A stretch of 64,000 nt of DNA from Streptomyces sp. TRM68416. Lineage in GTDB: Bacteria; Actinomycetota; Actinomycetes; Streptomycetales; Streptomycetaceae. Under the pieces are notes generated by a model. The model made no database searches and was not told where the DNA came from. It was given only the letters and a program-made list of their open reading frames with translations. Of this stretch, positions 51,285 through 59,547 are shown piece after piece (within the stretch, counting starts at the first letter, position 1; each line of letters starts with the position of its first letter). The translations under genes and the position numbers were made by a program. Location: assembly GCF_014596915.1 (NCBI RefSeq), contig NZ_JACVWU010000021.1:1-64000 (forward strand), in the 5' to 3' direction.

Positions 51285-52178
51285 GTGACTCTGGATGACC
51301 TGCGTGTCTTTGTGGCCGTGTGCCGGGCGGGCAGTCTCAGTGCGGTGGCCCGTGATCTGTCCTGTACGCAGTCGGCGGTGAGTCAGCATGTGAAGCGGCT
51401 GGAGCGGGAGACGGGTGTCGCGCTGCTGGAGCGGCAGTCCCGCGGGGTGGTGCCGACGGAGGCCGGGCGGGTGCTGGAGGCGGCCGCGGCCGCGGGGCTC
51501 GGCGGGCTCGACCTGGCGCTGCGCCGCCTGCGGGACCTGGCTGATGGTGAGAGCGGTACCGTGCGGGTCGCGACCGGCGGTACGACGGTACGGCACTTCA
51601 TGGCGGACGCGGTGGTCGCGTTCCGGCGCCGGTATCCGCGGGTCAGCCTGGAGTTCCGTACCGAGAGCTCCAGCCGGGGCTGTTTCGACGCGCTGGCGGG
51701 CAGTGACCTCGACCTCGCCTGGGTCACCCTCGGTCCGCCGGTGCGGGGTATCGAGCAGCGGGCGGTCGTTGACCTGCCGTGGGTGCTCGCCGTACGGGAC
51801 GACGACCCCCTCGCCTCCCGGTCGTGTGCGGGGCCTGCCGAGCTTCAGGGGCTGCGGCTGATCCGGCTGCCCCCGGACTCCACCTCCGCCGCCCGTCTGG
51901 ACGCCGCCTGCGCGGAGGTGGGGGTGCGGTTCGCCTCCGACACGAGCGTTGCCGACTGGGACACGGCCCTGCTGCTCACGGAACTGGGGTTGGGGCGGGC
52001 GGTGGTGCCGGCGTTCCCGGGCATCGCGGAGTCCGGACGGGGTCTGAGGCTCGTCCGGATTCCCGTTCTGCGTCCGCTGTCCGTGGGGTGGGCCGTACGG
52101 AGTTGGGACGCGCTCGGGCCGCAGGCGCGGGCGTTCGCGGAGACGGTGGCGCAGGCGTGCGGGGGCGGCGGACGCTGA
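51285..52178 (+). CDS. LysR-family transcriptional regulator
   Basis: 297 residues from GTG 51285. The N-terminal winged helix is canonical: LDDLRVFVAVCRAGSLSAVA, then CTQSAVSQHVKRLERETG and LLERQSRGVVPTEAG. The effector domain begins GTVRVATGGTTVRHF and contains DLDLAWVTLG. LysR proteins usually act on a divergent gene, here the Tat-exported dehydrogenase. No strong ribosome site precedes the start (GGGGGTT only). Confidence 0.93.
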   Translation: MTLDDLRVFVAVCRAGSLSAVARDLSCTQSAVSQHVKRLERETGVALLERQSRGVVPTEAGRVLEAAAAAGLGGLDLALRRLRDLADGESGTVRVATGGTTVRHFMADAVVAFRRRYPRVSLEFRTESSSRGCFDALAGSDLDLAWVTLGPPVRGIEQRAVVDLPWVLAVRDDDPLASRSCAGPAELQGLRLIRLPPDSTSAARLDAACAEVGVRFASDTSVADWDTALLLTELGLGRAVVPAFPGIAESGRGLRLVRIPVLRPLSVGWAVRSWDALGPQARAFAETVAQACGGGGR

Positions 52179-52266
52179 GGGTGCCCGTGACTCCTGATGC
52201 CGTTCCCGGCAGCAGTACGGCGGTGGCCGTGGCGAGCGCCGGACGAAGGGTGGTGCGCGTGGGCAT
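51976..52266 (-). pseudogene. Signal-peptide stub reading into the antisense of the LysR gene
   Basis: ATG 52266 is preceded by GCAGGAGACAC, an excellent ribosome site, and begins PTRTTLRPALATATAVLLPG, a plausible export signal ending near TASG. After about 30 residues the frame runs antisense through the LysR 3-prime end, where composition becomes Pro/Arg-rich and meaningless. The likely history is loss of the body of a secreted-protein gene. Confidence 0.45.
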
Positions 52267-52364
52267 GTGTCTCCTGCGTGTTCGGAGCCTCTGGCAGGAA
52301 TCCGTGCGGATCGGAGGCGGGACGCGGAGGGGGCGGTTGTGCGGCACAGCGGCGCCCGCCTCGC

Positions 52365-54293
52365 CTAGCGCTCGTACAGCCCCTCGACCTCCGTCGCGAA
52401 GTCCCGCATGACGGCTTCGCGGCGCAGCTTCATGGAGGGGGTGAGGTGGCCGGCCGTCTCGGTGAACTCGGTGGGGAGGATCGCGAAGCGGCGGATGGAT
52501 TCCGGGCGGGAGACCAGTTTGTTGGCCTCGTCCACCGCGCGCTGCAGGAGGGTCCGCAACTCGGGGTCGTCGACGAGGAGTTCGGCGGGAACCGGGTGGC
52601 GGCCGTTCATCCGGCGCCAGTGGGTGACGCCGTTCATGTCCAGGGTGATCAGGGCGGCGATGTAGGGGCGGCGGTCGCCGACGACCATGACCTGCGAGAT
52701 CAGCGGATGGGCGCGGAGCCAGTTCTCCAGGGGCGCGGGGGCGACGCTCTTGCCGCCCGCGGTGATCAGCATCTCCTTCTTGCGGCCGGTGATGGTCAGA
52801 TAGCCCTCGTCGTCCAGTTCACCGAGGTCGCCCGTGGCGAGCCAGCCGTCCGTGGCCGCCGGGACGACGCCGCCGGCGGCCGGGTCCCAGTAGCCGCGCA
52901 GCACCTGCTCGCCGGCGATCAGGATCTCGCCGTCCGCCGCGATCCGGACCCGGGTGCCGGGCAACGGCCAGCCCACGGTGCCCAGTCGGGGCTTGAGCGG
53001 CGGTGTCACGGTGGCCGCGGCGGTCGTCTCGGTCAGGCCGTACCCCTCGTAGATCTCGATGCCGGCCCCGGCGTAGAACGCGGCGAGGCGGCGGCCGAGC
53101 GGGGAGCCTCCGCAGATGGCGTGGCGGACCCTGCCGCCCATGGCGTTGCGGATACGGCGGTAGACGAGCGGGTCGTAGAAGGTGCGGGCGAGGCTGAGGG
53201 CGCGGCTGGGTCCCGGGCCCGTGCCGTGCTGTTTGGCCTCGACGGCCTCGCCGTAGCGGCCGGCCACGGAGGCGGCGCGGTCGAAGGACGACAGTCGGCC
53301 GCCGGCCTCGGCCTTGGCGCGGGCGGCGTTGAAGACCTTCTCCAGCATGTACGGGATGGCCAGCAGGCAGGTCGGGCGGAAGCCCGCGAGGTCGGCCAGC
53401 AGGTCCTCGGCCAGCAGGCTGGGCGCGTGCCCGAGCCGTACCCGGGCGCGGACGCAGGCCACCGCCACCATCCGGCCGAAGACATGGGACATGGGCAGGA
53501 AGAGGAGGACCGAAACCTCTTCGCTGGAGCGGGACTTGAAGATGGGGTAGAGGAGTTCGATGGCATTGTCGACCTCGGCGAAGAAGTTGCCGTGCGACAG
53601 GACGCAGCCCTTGGGCCGGCCGGTGGTGCCGGAGGTGTAGACGAGGGTGGCGAGCGTGCTCGGGCCGAGCATGCCGCGGCGCACCTCGACCTCCTGGTCG
53701 GACAGTGGCGCGCCGATCTCCGCGAGCCGGTCCACGTGGCCCTTCTCCATGATCCACAGGTGCTGGAGGTCGGGGATGTGCTCCAGTTCCGGGCCGAGGG
53801 CGGCGGCCTGCGCGCTCTCCTCGGTGACCAGGGCGACCGCTCCGGAGTCCTGGAGGATCCAGCGGGTCTGGTAGACGGAGGAGGTCGGGTAGACGGGGAC
53901 GGTGACCAGGCCGGCGGCCCAGGCGGCGAAGTCGAGCAGGGTCCACTCGTACGTGGTGCGCGCCATGACGGCGATCCGGTCGCCCGGCATCAGGCCCTCG
54001 GCGATCAGCCCCTTGGCCACCGCGAGCACCTGTGCGGCGAACTCGGCCGCCGTCACGTCCGCCCAACTGCCGTCCTCCGCCTTGCGGCTGAGGACCACTG
54101 TGTCCGGCACGGCGGCGGCGTTGTCGAAGGGCAGGTCGCCGAGCGAGCCGTGCGAGACGGGCGGCGCGAAGGGCGGTACGTACGCCTCCCGGACGACGCC
54201 GTCCAGCCGCCGCGTCTCGGGCTCCACGAGGGCGGGCGCGGGGGCGTCGTCGAAGGCGGCGGAGGCGGCGAAGGAAGGGAGTGGGGTGGACAC
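52365..54293 (-). CDS. AMP-dependent acyl-CoA synthetase (long-chain fatty acid-CoA ligase)
   Basis: 642 residues, GTG 54293 with AGGAG eight bases upstream. Adenylation motifs are complete: YTSGTTGRPKG near residue 235, GYGLTETTAA, WLATGDLGELD and GRKKEMLITAGGKSVAP. It activates fatty acids to acyl-AMP and acyl-CoA in the cytosol. The size and the C-terminal region resemble FadD15-type enzymes. It diverges from the MaoC-like gene, and both promoters carry a TTACC-N3-GGTWA site. Confidence 0.94.
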   Translation of the reverse strand: MSTPLPSFAASAAFDDAPAPALVEPETRRLDGVVREAYVPPFAPPVSHGSLGDLPFDNAAAVPDTVVLSRKAEDGSWADVTAAEFAAQVLAVAKGLIAEGLMPGDRIAVMARTTYEWTLLDFAAWAAGLVTVPVYPTSSVYQTRWILQDSGAVALVTEESAQAAALGPELEHIPDLQHLWIMEKGHVDRLAEIGAPLSDQEVEVRRGMLGPSTLATLVYTSGTTGRPKGCVLSHGNFFAEVDNAIELLYPIFKSRSSEEVSVLLFLPMSHVFGRMVAVACVRARVRLGHAPSLLAEDLLADLAGFRPTCLLAIPYMLEKVFNAARAKAEAGGRLSSFDRAASVAGRYGEAVEAKQHGTGPGPSRALSLARTFYDPLVYRRIRNAMGGRVRHAICGGSPLGRRLAAFYAGAGIEIYEGYGLTETTAAATVTPPLKPRLGTVGWPLPGTRVRIAADGEILIAGEQVLRGYWDPAAGGVVPAATDGWLATGDLGELDDEGYLTITGRKKEMLITAGGKSVAPAPLENWLRAHPLISQVMVVGDRRPYIAALITLDMNGVTHWRRMNGRHPVPAELLVDDPELRTLLQRAVDEANKLVSRPESIRRFAILPTEFTETAGHLTPSMKLRREAVMRDFATEVEGLYER

Positions 54294-54339
54294 GGGCGGC
54301 TCCTGGAACGACGTTCACCGACGGCCCCCGCAGGGGGAG

Positions 54340-54352
54340 TTACCGCCGGTTA
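54340..54352. promoter_or_regulatory. Inverted repeat TTACCGCCGGTTA, putative TetR operator on the acyl-CoA synthetase side
   Basis: TTACC-GCC-GGTTA lies 47 bases before the acyl-CoA synthetase start. One position departs from perfect symmetry. A perfect version is at 54464 on the other side of the intergenic region. The TetR gene at 55358 is the obvious candidate regulator. Confidence 0.55.
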
Positions 54353-54463
54353 GGCAGGCGATCGTACGGCGCGGACGTGTGAGACATGTGCCCGTTCGGG
54401 GATGGTACGGAGGGGATTCGCCACGGGCCGGTGGGGGTTCTCGCGCTGTCCGCCACACCACTA

Positions 54464-54476
54464 TTACCTCCGGTAA
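54464..54476. promoter_or_regulatory. Inverted repeat TTACCTCCGGTAA, putative TetR operator on the MaoC side
   Basis: TTACC-TCC-GGTAA has perfect 5-bp arms and lies 43 bases before the MaoC-like start, where a repressor would block transcription. It matches the site at 54340 in arms and spacing. Confidence 0.6.
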
Positions 54477-54518
54477 CCTTACTGCGGAGTCAGCAACCGG
54501 ACCTCGTAGGGGAAGACC

Positions 54519-55337
54519 ATGGCCGACCGCAATCTGCTGCCCCTTCTCATACGCGGCGCCCTCCGCTCCCCGTTCAAACGGCCGCGCCCGGACGCCGACT
54601 TCCCGCGCGACCCGCTCGTCGTGCCCGGCCTCCGCGTCGACCTCGCACGGCTCGCCGCGTACGAGCGGGTGTGCGGGTTCGCCACCGGGGAGGACGCGCT
54701 GCCCGTCACCTATCCCCATGTCCTCGGCTTCCCGTCCGCCATGCGGCTGATGAGCGGACGGGACTTCCCGCTGCCGCTGCTCGGCCTCGTCCACACGTCG
54801 GTCGAGATCACCCGGCACCGGCTGCTCCCGGCCACCGGCACGTACGAACTGACCGTGTACGCCGCCGGGTTGGCGCCGCACCGGCGGGGCACCGAGGCCA
54901 CGGTCGTCACGGAGCTCCGGGAGCACGGGGAGGTCGTCTGGGAGTCACGGAGTACGTATCTGGCGCGGCACCGCACCCGGGCGGCAGCGGCGGCCAGGGA
55001 GGTGCGCGAACCGCTCCCGGCCGTCGCCGAGTGGCAGCTCGGCGGGGACATCGGCAGGCGGTACGCGGCCGTCTCCGGCGACCGCAACCCCATCCACCTG
55101 CACCCGCTCACCGCCCGGCTGTTCGGCTTCCCGCGCGCCATCGCCCACGGCATGTGGACGGTGGCCCGCTGCCTGGCGGCGTACGGCGTGCCGCCGGCCG
55201 CGCGGATCCGGGCGGAGTTCCGGGCGCCGGTACTGCTGCCGGGGACGGTGGTGTACGGGGCGGGGGACGGGTTGTTCGAGCTGCGGGGCGGCTCGGACCG
55301 CGTGCATGTGGTGGGGCGGGTCTGTCCCGTCGTCTAG
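54519..55337 (+). CDS. MaoC-like dehydratase
   Basis: 272 residues. The hydratase motif is YAAVSGDRNPIHLHPLTARL followed by FPRAIAHGMW, near residues 185-215; the Asp and His of this block are the catalytic pair of R-hydratases. The N-terminal half is a second, degenerate hot-dog domain, giving the double hot-dog layout. It probably hydrates enoyl thioesters in fatty acid metabolism with the divergent acyl-CoA synthetase. The stop lies in the first unit of a 12-bp repeat shared with the convergent TetR gene. Confidence 0.9.
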   Translation: MADRNLLPLLIRGALRSPFKRPRPDADFPRDPLVVPGLRVDLARLAAYERVCGFATGEDALPVTYPHVLGFPSAMRLMSGRDFPLPLLGLVHTSVEITRHRLLPATGTYELTVYAAGLAPHRRGTEATVVTELREHGEVVWESRSTYLARHRTRAAAAAREVREPLPAVAEWQLGGDIGRRYAAVSGDRNPIHLHPLTARLFGFPRAIAHGMWTVARCLAAYGVPPAARIRAEFRAPVLLPGTVVYGAGDGLFELRGGSDRVHVVGRVCPVV

Positions 55338-55397
55338 CCCGTCGTCTGGCCCGTCGTCTAGCCCGTCGTCTGGCCCGTCGCCTGTCCCGTCGGCTGC
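55326..55397. repeat. 12-bp tandem repeat, six copies, spanning both convergent gene ends
   Basis: Units CCCGTCGTCTAG and CCCGTCGTCTGG alternate from 55326, followed by two diverged units to 55397. On the plus strand unit 1 supplies the MaoC stop. On the minus strand the repeats encode the Q-[PAT]-T-G tail of the TetR protein and unit 3 supplies its TAG stop. Confidence 0.92.
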
Positions 55398-56059
55398 TCC
55401 GTCACCGGGTGATCCGCTTCCTGCGGGGGCGCCCAGGGCCGTCCCTCCATGAGGTCGCCCAGGCCCGCCCAGGCGAAGTTCATCAGGGTCGTGGCCGCCT
55501 GGCGGGCGGTGACCCCGGGGGTGGCGTTGGCCCAGGCGGCGAGCGACTCGGCGGCGCCGACCAGGGCCTCGGCGAGCCCGGCGACCTCGTGCTCGGGCAG
55601 GTTGGGGTCCCGGTGCGCGGCACGTGCGGCGGCGAGGATCAGCTGGGTGACGAACGCGACGATCTCCTCGCGCATCGCGCCGGCCTCGGCGGCGAACGCC
55701 TCGCCGTGGGTACGGGCCTGGAGGTGCAGGATCGCCCAGCCGTCCGGGTTCTGCGCGGTGTGCGTGAAGAACGCCCGCAGCCCCGACCAGAGTTGGCGGT
55801 CGGCGGGCGCGTCGGTGCGCACCCCGGCCCGCACCGCTTCGGTCAGCGCCCGCGCCTCGCGGCGGATGCAGGCGGTGAACAGGTCGTCCTTGGAGTTCAG
55901 GTACAGATAGACCAACGGCTTGGAGACACCGGCGAGTTCGGCGATCTCGTCCATCGAGGCGGCCATGTACCCGCGTCGGCCGAAGGTCCGCACGGCGGCG
56001 TCCAGCATCTGCTGTTCGCGGACCGCACGCGGCATCCGCTTGGTCTTCACGGCACCCAT
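55358..56059 (-). CDS. TetR-family transcriptional regulator
   Basis: 233 residues from ATG 56059. Helix-turn-helix: REQQMLDAAVRTFGRRGY, MDEIAELAGVSKPLVYLYL and NSKDDLF, as in TetR proteins. The C-terminal ligand domain is about 170 residues and ends in an unusual repeat-encoded tail. It probably represses the acyl-CoA synthetase and MaoC-like genes through the two TTACC-N3-GGTWA sites. The start lies ten bases after the stop of the DUF4229 gene, with no strong ribosome site. Confidence 0.92.
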   Translation of the reverse strand: MGAVKTKRMPRAVREQQMLDAAVRTFGRRGYMAASMDEIAELAGVSKPLVYLYLNSKDDLFTACIRREARALTEAVRAGVRTDAPADRQLWSGLRAFFTHTAQNPDGWAILHLQARTHGEAFAAEAGAMREEIVAFVTQLILAAARAAHRDPNLPEHEVAGLAEALVGAAESLAAWANATPGVTARQAATTLMNFAWAGLGDLMEGRPWAPPQEADHPVTEQPTGQATGQTTG

Positions 56060-56069
56060 GAGGGCAAGG

Positions 56070-56369
56070 TTAGGACGTCTGCCCCTGTGCGCGGGCCGCG
56101 TCGTCGGCAACGTCCTCCTGGCTGCGGTTCGCCTCCAGGTTGGCCTTCACGCGGTCGACCTTCTCGACGATCTGCACGGAGGCGCGGTCACGCTCCTTGC
56201 GCAGCGCGACGAAGCTGATCGGGGCGGAGATCACCAGGGCGAGCAGGACGATCCACATGCCGTTGGAGTCGCCGAGGCCGCGCGGGGCGAGACCGGAGTA
56301 GACGAGGCCCCAGACGACCACGAGGCAGCCCACGAAGATCCCGAGGCGCATCAGCGTGTAGCGGAGCAT
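56070..56369 (-). CDS. DUF4229 small membrane protein
   Basis: About 99 residues from ATG 56369; longer in-frame starts (ATG 56405, GTG 56426) have no better ribosome site. The family block LRYTLMRLGIFVGCLVVVW forms the first membrane segment, then IVLLALVISAPISFVALRK the second, and a charged C-terminus. Function of DUF4229 is unknown. It lies between the GNAT and TetR genes in one leftward series. Confidence 0.85.
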   Translation of the reverse strand: MLRYTLMRLGIFVGCLVVVWGLVYSGLAPRGLGDSNGMWIVLLALVISAPISFVALRKERDRASVQIVEKVDRVKANLEANRSQEDVADDAARAQGQTS

Positions 56370-56481
56370 CTCAATCCAGTCTTCCGATTCCAAAAGGGGC
56401 GTCATCCAGTGAAGCATGCCCGGCACCGGATCTTGCAGGTGGGGTTCACCGCAAGGCTCACCACCGGGTTCGCCGCGAGGC

Positions 56482-57006
56482 TCACCGCAAGGACAGCAGC
56501 ATGATCACGTCGTCGCGGTCGTCGCCGGGTGCCACGCGGATCGCGCCCGGTATCCGGCCGACCTCCTTGTAGCCGCAGGAGCCGTAGAAGCGCTCCAGGC
56601 CGAGGCCGCCTCGGCAGGTGAGCCGGATGGCGTCGATGCCGTCCAGGGTCCGTACGGCGGCCTCGGCGGCGGCCAGCAGGTCGCGGCCGTAGCCCCGGCC
56701 CTGGTGCCGCGGGTGCACCATCACCGTGTACAGCCACACCCAGTGGGTCATCAGCCGGTGCGAGTTCAGCGACACGAAGGCGGTGGCGGCCACACGCCCC
56801 TCCTCGTCGTGCCCGACGAGCAGCCGCATCCGCCCCTCGGCCATTGCCACGAGGTGTCGCACCAGCTCGGGGCGGATCTCCTCCCGCGTCACCGGCGCCA
56901 CGAAACCGACGGCTCCGCCGGCCTCGGTGACGTCCGCCCACAGGTCGAGGATGCCGTCACGGAGGGCGGGGGTGAGGGCGGGATCGAAGGTGAAGGTAAG
57001 CGTCAC
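56482..57006 (-). CDS. GNAT-family N-acetyltransferase
   Basis: 174 residues from GTG 57006. The acetyl-CoA site is clear: VMVHPRHQGRGYGRDLL (motif A, R-x-x-G-x-G/A), followed by RLTCRGGLGLERFYGSCGYK (motif B). Substrate unknown. It starts 16 bases after the UdgX stop and is likely in the same operon. Confidence 0.92.
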   Translation of the reverse strand: MTLTFTFDPALTPALRDGILDLWADVTEAGGAVGFVAPVTREEIRPELVRHLVAMAEGRMRLLVGHDEEGRVAATAFVSLNSHRLMTHWVWLYTVMVHPRHQGRGYGRDLLAAAEAAVRTLDGIDAIRLTCRGGLGLERFYGSCGYKEVGRIPGAIRVAPGDDRDDVIMLLSLR

Positions 57007-57022
57007 GCGGACAGTTTAACCA

Positions 57023-57673
57023 TTACGCCAAAGTCCGTGCCGCGACCTCCAGGTCCGCGACCAGCCCGCGGTAGGCCGCCTGACGGTCGTCCGAGCGCAG
57101 CACGGACGACGGGTGGACCGTCGGCACCAGCCGCTCCGGCCTGCCGTGGATCTCCTCCTCCAGCACCGTCCCCCGCACCCGCGTCACCCGGAACGAGGAC
57201 CCGAGCAGCGCCTTCCCCGCGGTGGCCCCCAGCACGACGATCAGCTCCGGCTCCACGACCGCCAGCTCGGCGGCCAGCCACGGCCCGCAGGCCGTCATCT
57301 CGCGCAGGGTGGGCGCCTTGTGGATACGGCGCTTGCGGGGCTCGGCCCGCGTGAACTTGAAGTGCTTGACCGCGTTGGTCACATAGGTGTCGTCGGGATC
57401 GATACCGGCCTCGGCGAGAGCCCGGTCGAGCAGCTTCCCGGCGGGACCGACGAAGGGCTTGCCCTGCCGGTCCTCCTGGTCCCCGGGCTGCTCACCGACG
57501 AGCATCACCGAGGCATGCGCGTTCCCCGTCCCGAACACCGTCTGCGTGGCGTCCCGGTGCAGGGGGCAGCCCCGGCAGCCGGCGGCGGCGCGACGCAGGG
57601 CGGGGAGACCGCCGCGGTCGGGGAGGAAGGGCTCGGCGGTATAGGCGTCCTCATGAGCACGGCTGCTCACCAT
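57023..57673 (-). CDS. UdgX-type uracil-DNA glycosylase superfamily protein
   Basis: 216 residues from ATG 57673; a codon six residues upstream is also in frame. The motif GEQPGDQED (about residues 60-68) and KRRIHK in the loop RAEPRKRRIHKAP identify UdgX, which forms a covalent bond between the loop histidine and the abasic sugar after removing uracil. The third active-site block is VPTVHPSSVLR. Family 4-type iron-sulfur cysteines are partly visible (CRGCPLH and a later Cys in EMTACGPWL). Role: uracil recognition and repair or sequestration in GC-rich actinobacteria. Confidence 0.93.
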   Translation of the reverse strand: MVSSRAHEDAYTAEPFLPDRGGLPALRRAAAGCRGCPLHRDATQTVFGTGNAHASVMLVGEQPGDQEDRQGKPFVGPAGKLLDRALAEAGIDPDDTYVTNAVKHFKFTRAEPRKRRIHKAPTLREMTACGPWLAAELAVVEPELIVVLGATAGKALLGSSFRVTRVRGTVLEEEIHGRPERLVPTVHPSSVLRSDDRQAAYRGLVADLEVAARTLA

Positions 57674-57766
57674 GCCGGCCGAGTACCCCACCCAGGGGCG
57701 CGGGACCCTGTCGATCGGCGGCTCCGCCGCGCGGGCGCGACCAGCCCCCGCACACCCGCAGCCGAC

Positions 57767-58930
57767 TCACACCCGCATCGGCTGCGGCGACTCCCTGCGC
57801 TCCGGGTCCGGGCCGTCGTACTCACGGATGATCTCGTACCGGGTATTCCGCTCCACCGGCCGGAACCCGGCGTCACGGATCAGGTCCAGCAGATCCTCAC
57901 GCGTCAGCTTGTTCGGCGTGCCGTAGTTGTCCGCGTCGTGGGTGATCTTGTACTCGACGACCGAGCCGTCCATGTCGTCGGCGCCGTGCTGGAGGGCCAG
58001 CTGGGCGGTCTGGACGCCGTGCATGACCCAGAAGACCTTGACGTGCGGGACGTTGTCGAAGAGCAGGCGGGAGACCGCGAACGTCTTCAGCGCCTCGGCG
58101 CCGGTGGCCATCTGGGTGCGCGCCTGGAGCCGGTTGCGGACCTTGCCGTCCTTCATGTCCACGAAGTCGTGCTGGTAGCGCAGCGGGATGAAGACCTGGA
58201 AGCCGCCGGTCTCGTCCTGGAGCTCGCGCAGGCGCAGCACGTGGTCGACGCGGTGGCGCGGCTCCTCGATGTGGCCGTAGAGCATGGTGCTCGGGGTCTT
58301 CAGACCCTTCTCGTGGGCCAGGCGGTGGATCCGCGACCAGTCCTCCCAGTGGGTGCGGTGGTCGACGATGTGCTGCCGGACCTCCCAGTCGAAGATCTCC
58401 GCGCCGCCGCCGGTGAGGGACTCCAGGCCCGCGTCGATCAGCTCGTCGAGGATCTCGGACGCGGACAGTCCGCTGATCGTCTCGAAGTGGTGGATCTCGG
58501 TGGCCGTGAAGGCCTTGAGCGAGACGTTCGGAAGAGCCGCCTTCAGCTCCCGCAGCGACCGCGGGTAGTAGCGCCACGGCAGGTTGGGGTGCAGCCCGTT
58601 GACGATGTGCAGTTCGGTGAGGTTCTCCGACTCCATCGCCTTGGCGAGCTTGACGGCCTCCTCGATGCGCATCGTGTACGCGTCCTTCTCCCCCGGCTTG
58701 CGCTGGAAGGAGCAGTACGCGCAGGAGGCCGTACAGACGTTCGTCATGTTGAGGTGGCGGTTGACGTTGAAGTGGACGACGTCGCCGTTCTTCCGCGTCC
58801 GCACCTCGTGGGCGAGCCCGCCCAGCCAGGCGAGGTCGTCCGACTCGTACAGCGCGATGCCGTCCTCGCGGGTCAGCCGCTCGCCGGCCATGACCTTCTG
58901 CTCCAGCTCGCGCTTGAGCCCGACGTCCAT
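57767..58930 (-). CDS. mqnE: Aminofutalosine synthase MqnE (radical SAM)
   Basis: 387 residues, ATG 58930 after GAGGTTGAGGG. The radical SAM cluster motif is CTASCAYC (C-x3-C-x2-C) near residue 66, preceded by FNVNRHLNMTNV, typical of MqnE/MqnC. GGAEIFDWEVRQ and STMLYGHIEE follow. It joins 3-enolpyruvylbenzoate, the MqnA product, to adenosine from SAM to give aminofutalosine. It lies next to an AsnC regulator and the mqnM, mqnP, mqnL genes. Confidence 0.95.
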   Translation of the reverse strand: MDVGLKRELEQKVMAGERLTREDGIALYESDDLAWLGGLAHEVRTRKNGDVVHFNVNRHLNMTNVCTASCAYCSFQRKPGEKDAYTMRIEEAVKLAKAMESENLTELHIVNGLHPNLPWRYYPRSLRELKAALPNVSLKAFTATEIHHFETISGLSASEILDELIDAGLESLTGGGAEIFDWEVRQHIVDHRTHWEDWSRIHRLAHEKGLKTPSTMLYGHIEEPRHRVDHVLRLRELQDETGGFQVFIPLRYQHDFVDMKDGKVRNRLQARTQMATGAEALKTFAVSRLLFDNVPHVKVFWVMHGVQTAQLALQHGADDMDGSVVEYKITHDADNYGTPNKLTREDLLDLIRDAGFRPVERNTRYEIIREYDGPDPERRESPQPMRV

Positions 58931-58979
58931 ACCCTCAACCTCTTTCTACGACAGCACGACCAACCGTACGCCTGCCCGC

Positions 58980-59435
58980 TCAGACCTCTTCGGGCAGCTC
59001 TCCGACCCGGTTCTCCCACTTGGTGGAGAGCACGATCGTGGTACGGGTCCGGGAGACGCCCTTGATCCCGCTGAGCCGCCGGATGATCTTCTCCAGGCCG
59101 TCCACGTCGTTCGCCCGCACCTTGAGCATGTACGAGTCGTCGCCCGCGATGAACCAGCAGTCCTCGATCTCGCCGAGGTCCTTCATCCGGCGGGCCACGT
59201 CCTCGTGGTCGGTCGCGTCGGAGAGCGAGATGCCGATCAGGGCGGTCACGCCGAGGCCGAGGGAGGCCGCGTCGACGGTCGCACGGTAGCCGGTGATGAC
59301 ACCGGCCGCCTCCAGCCGGTTGATGCGGTCGGTGACGCTGGGTCCCGACAGGCCGACGAGGCGCCCCAGCTCCGCGTAGGAGGCCCGGCCGTTCTCTCTC
59401 AGGGCCTGGATGAGCTGCCTGTCCACCGCGTCCAT
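58980..59435 (-). CDS. Lrp/AsnC-family regulator
   Basis: 151 residues. The helix-turn-helix MDAVDRQLIQALRENGRASY followed by LGRLVGLSGPSVTDRI is canonical, and the RAM ligand domain contains GDDSYMLKVRANDVDGLE and ISRTRTTIVLS-like sequence. It is located between mqnE and mqnM on the same strand, so it may respond to an amino acid or aromatic ligand and affect the menaquinone genes; no operator was identified. Confidence 0.94.
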   Translation of the reverse strand: MDAVDRQLIQALRENGRASYAELGRLVGLSGPSVTDRINRLEAAGVITGYRATVDAASLGLGVTALIGISLSDATDHEDVARRMKDLGEIEDCWFIAGDDSYMLKVRANDVDGLEKIIRRLSGIKGVSRTRTTIVLSTKWENRVGELPEEV

Positions 59436-59547
59436 GCGATTCGAAGCCTTCCGCTGAAGAGGTCGGTTGAAAAGGTTGAGAAGTTCGAGGAGTTCGATGG
59501 GTTCGATGAGTCCTGAAATGCTGAGTACTGCTGGTCCCGCGTGCTGC

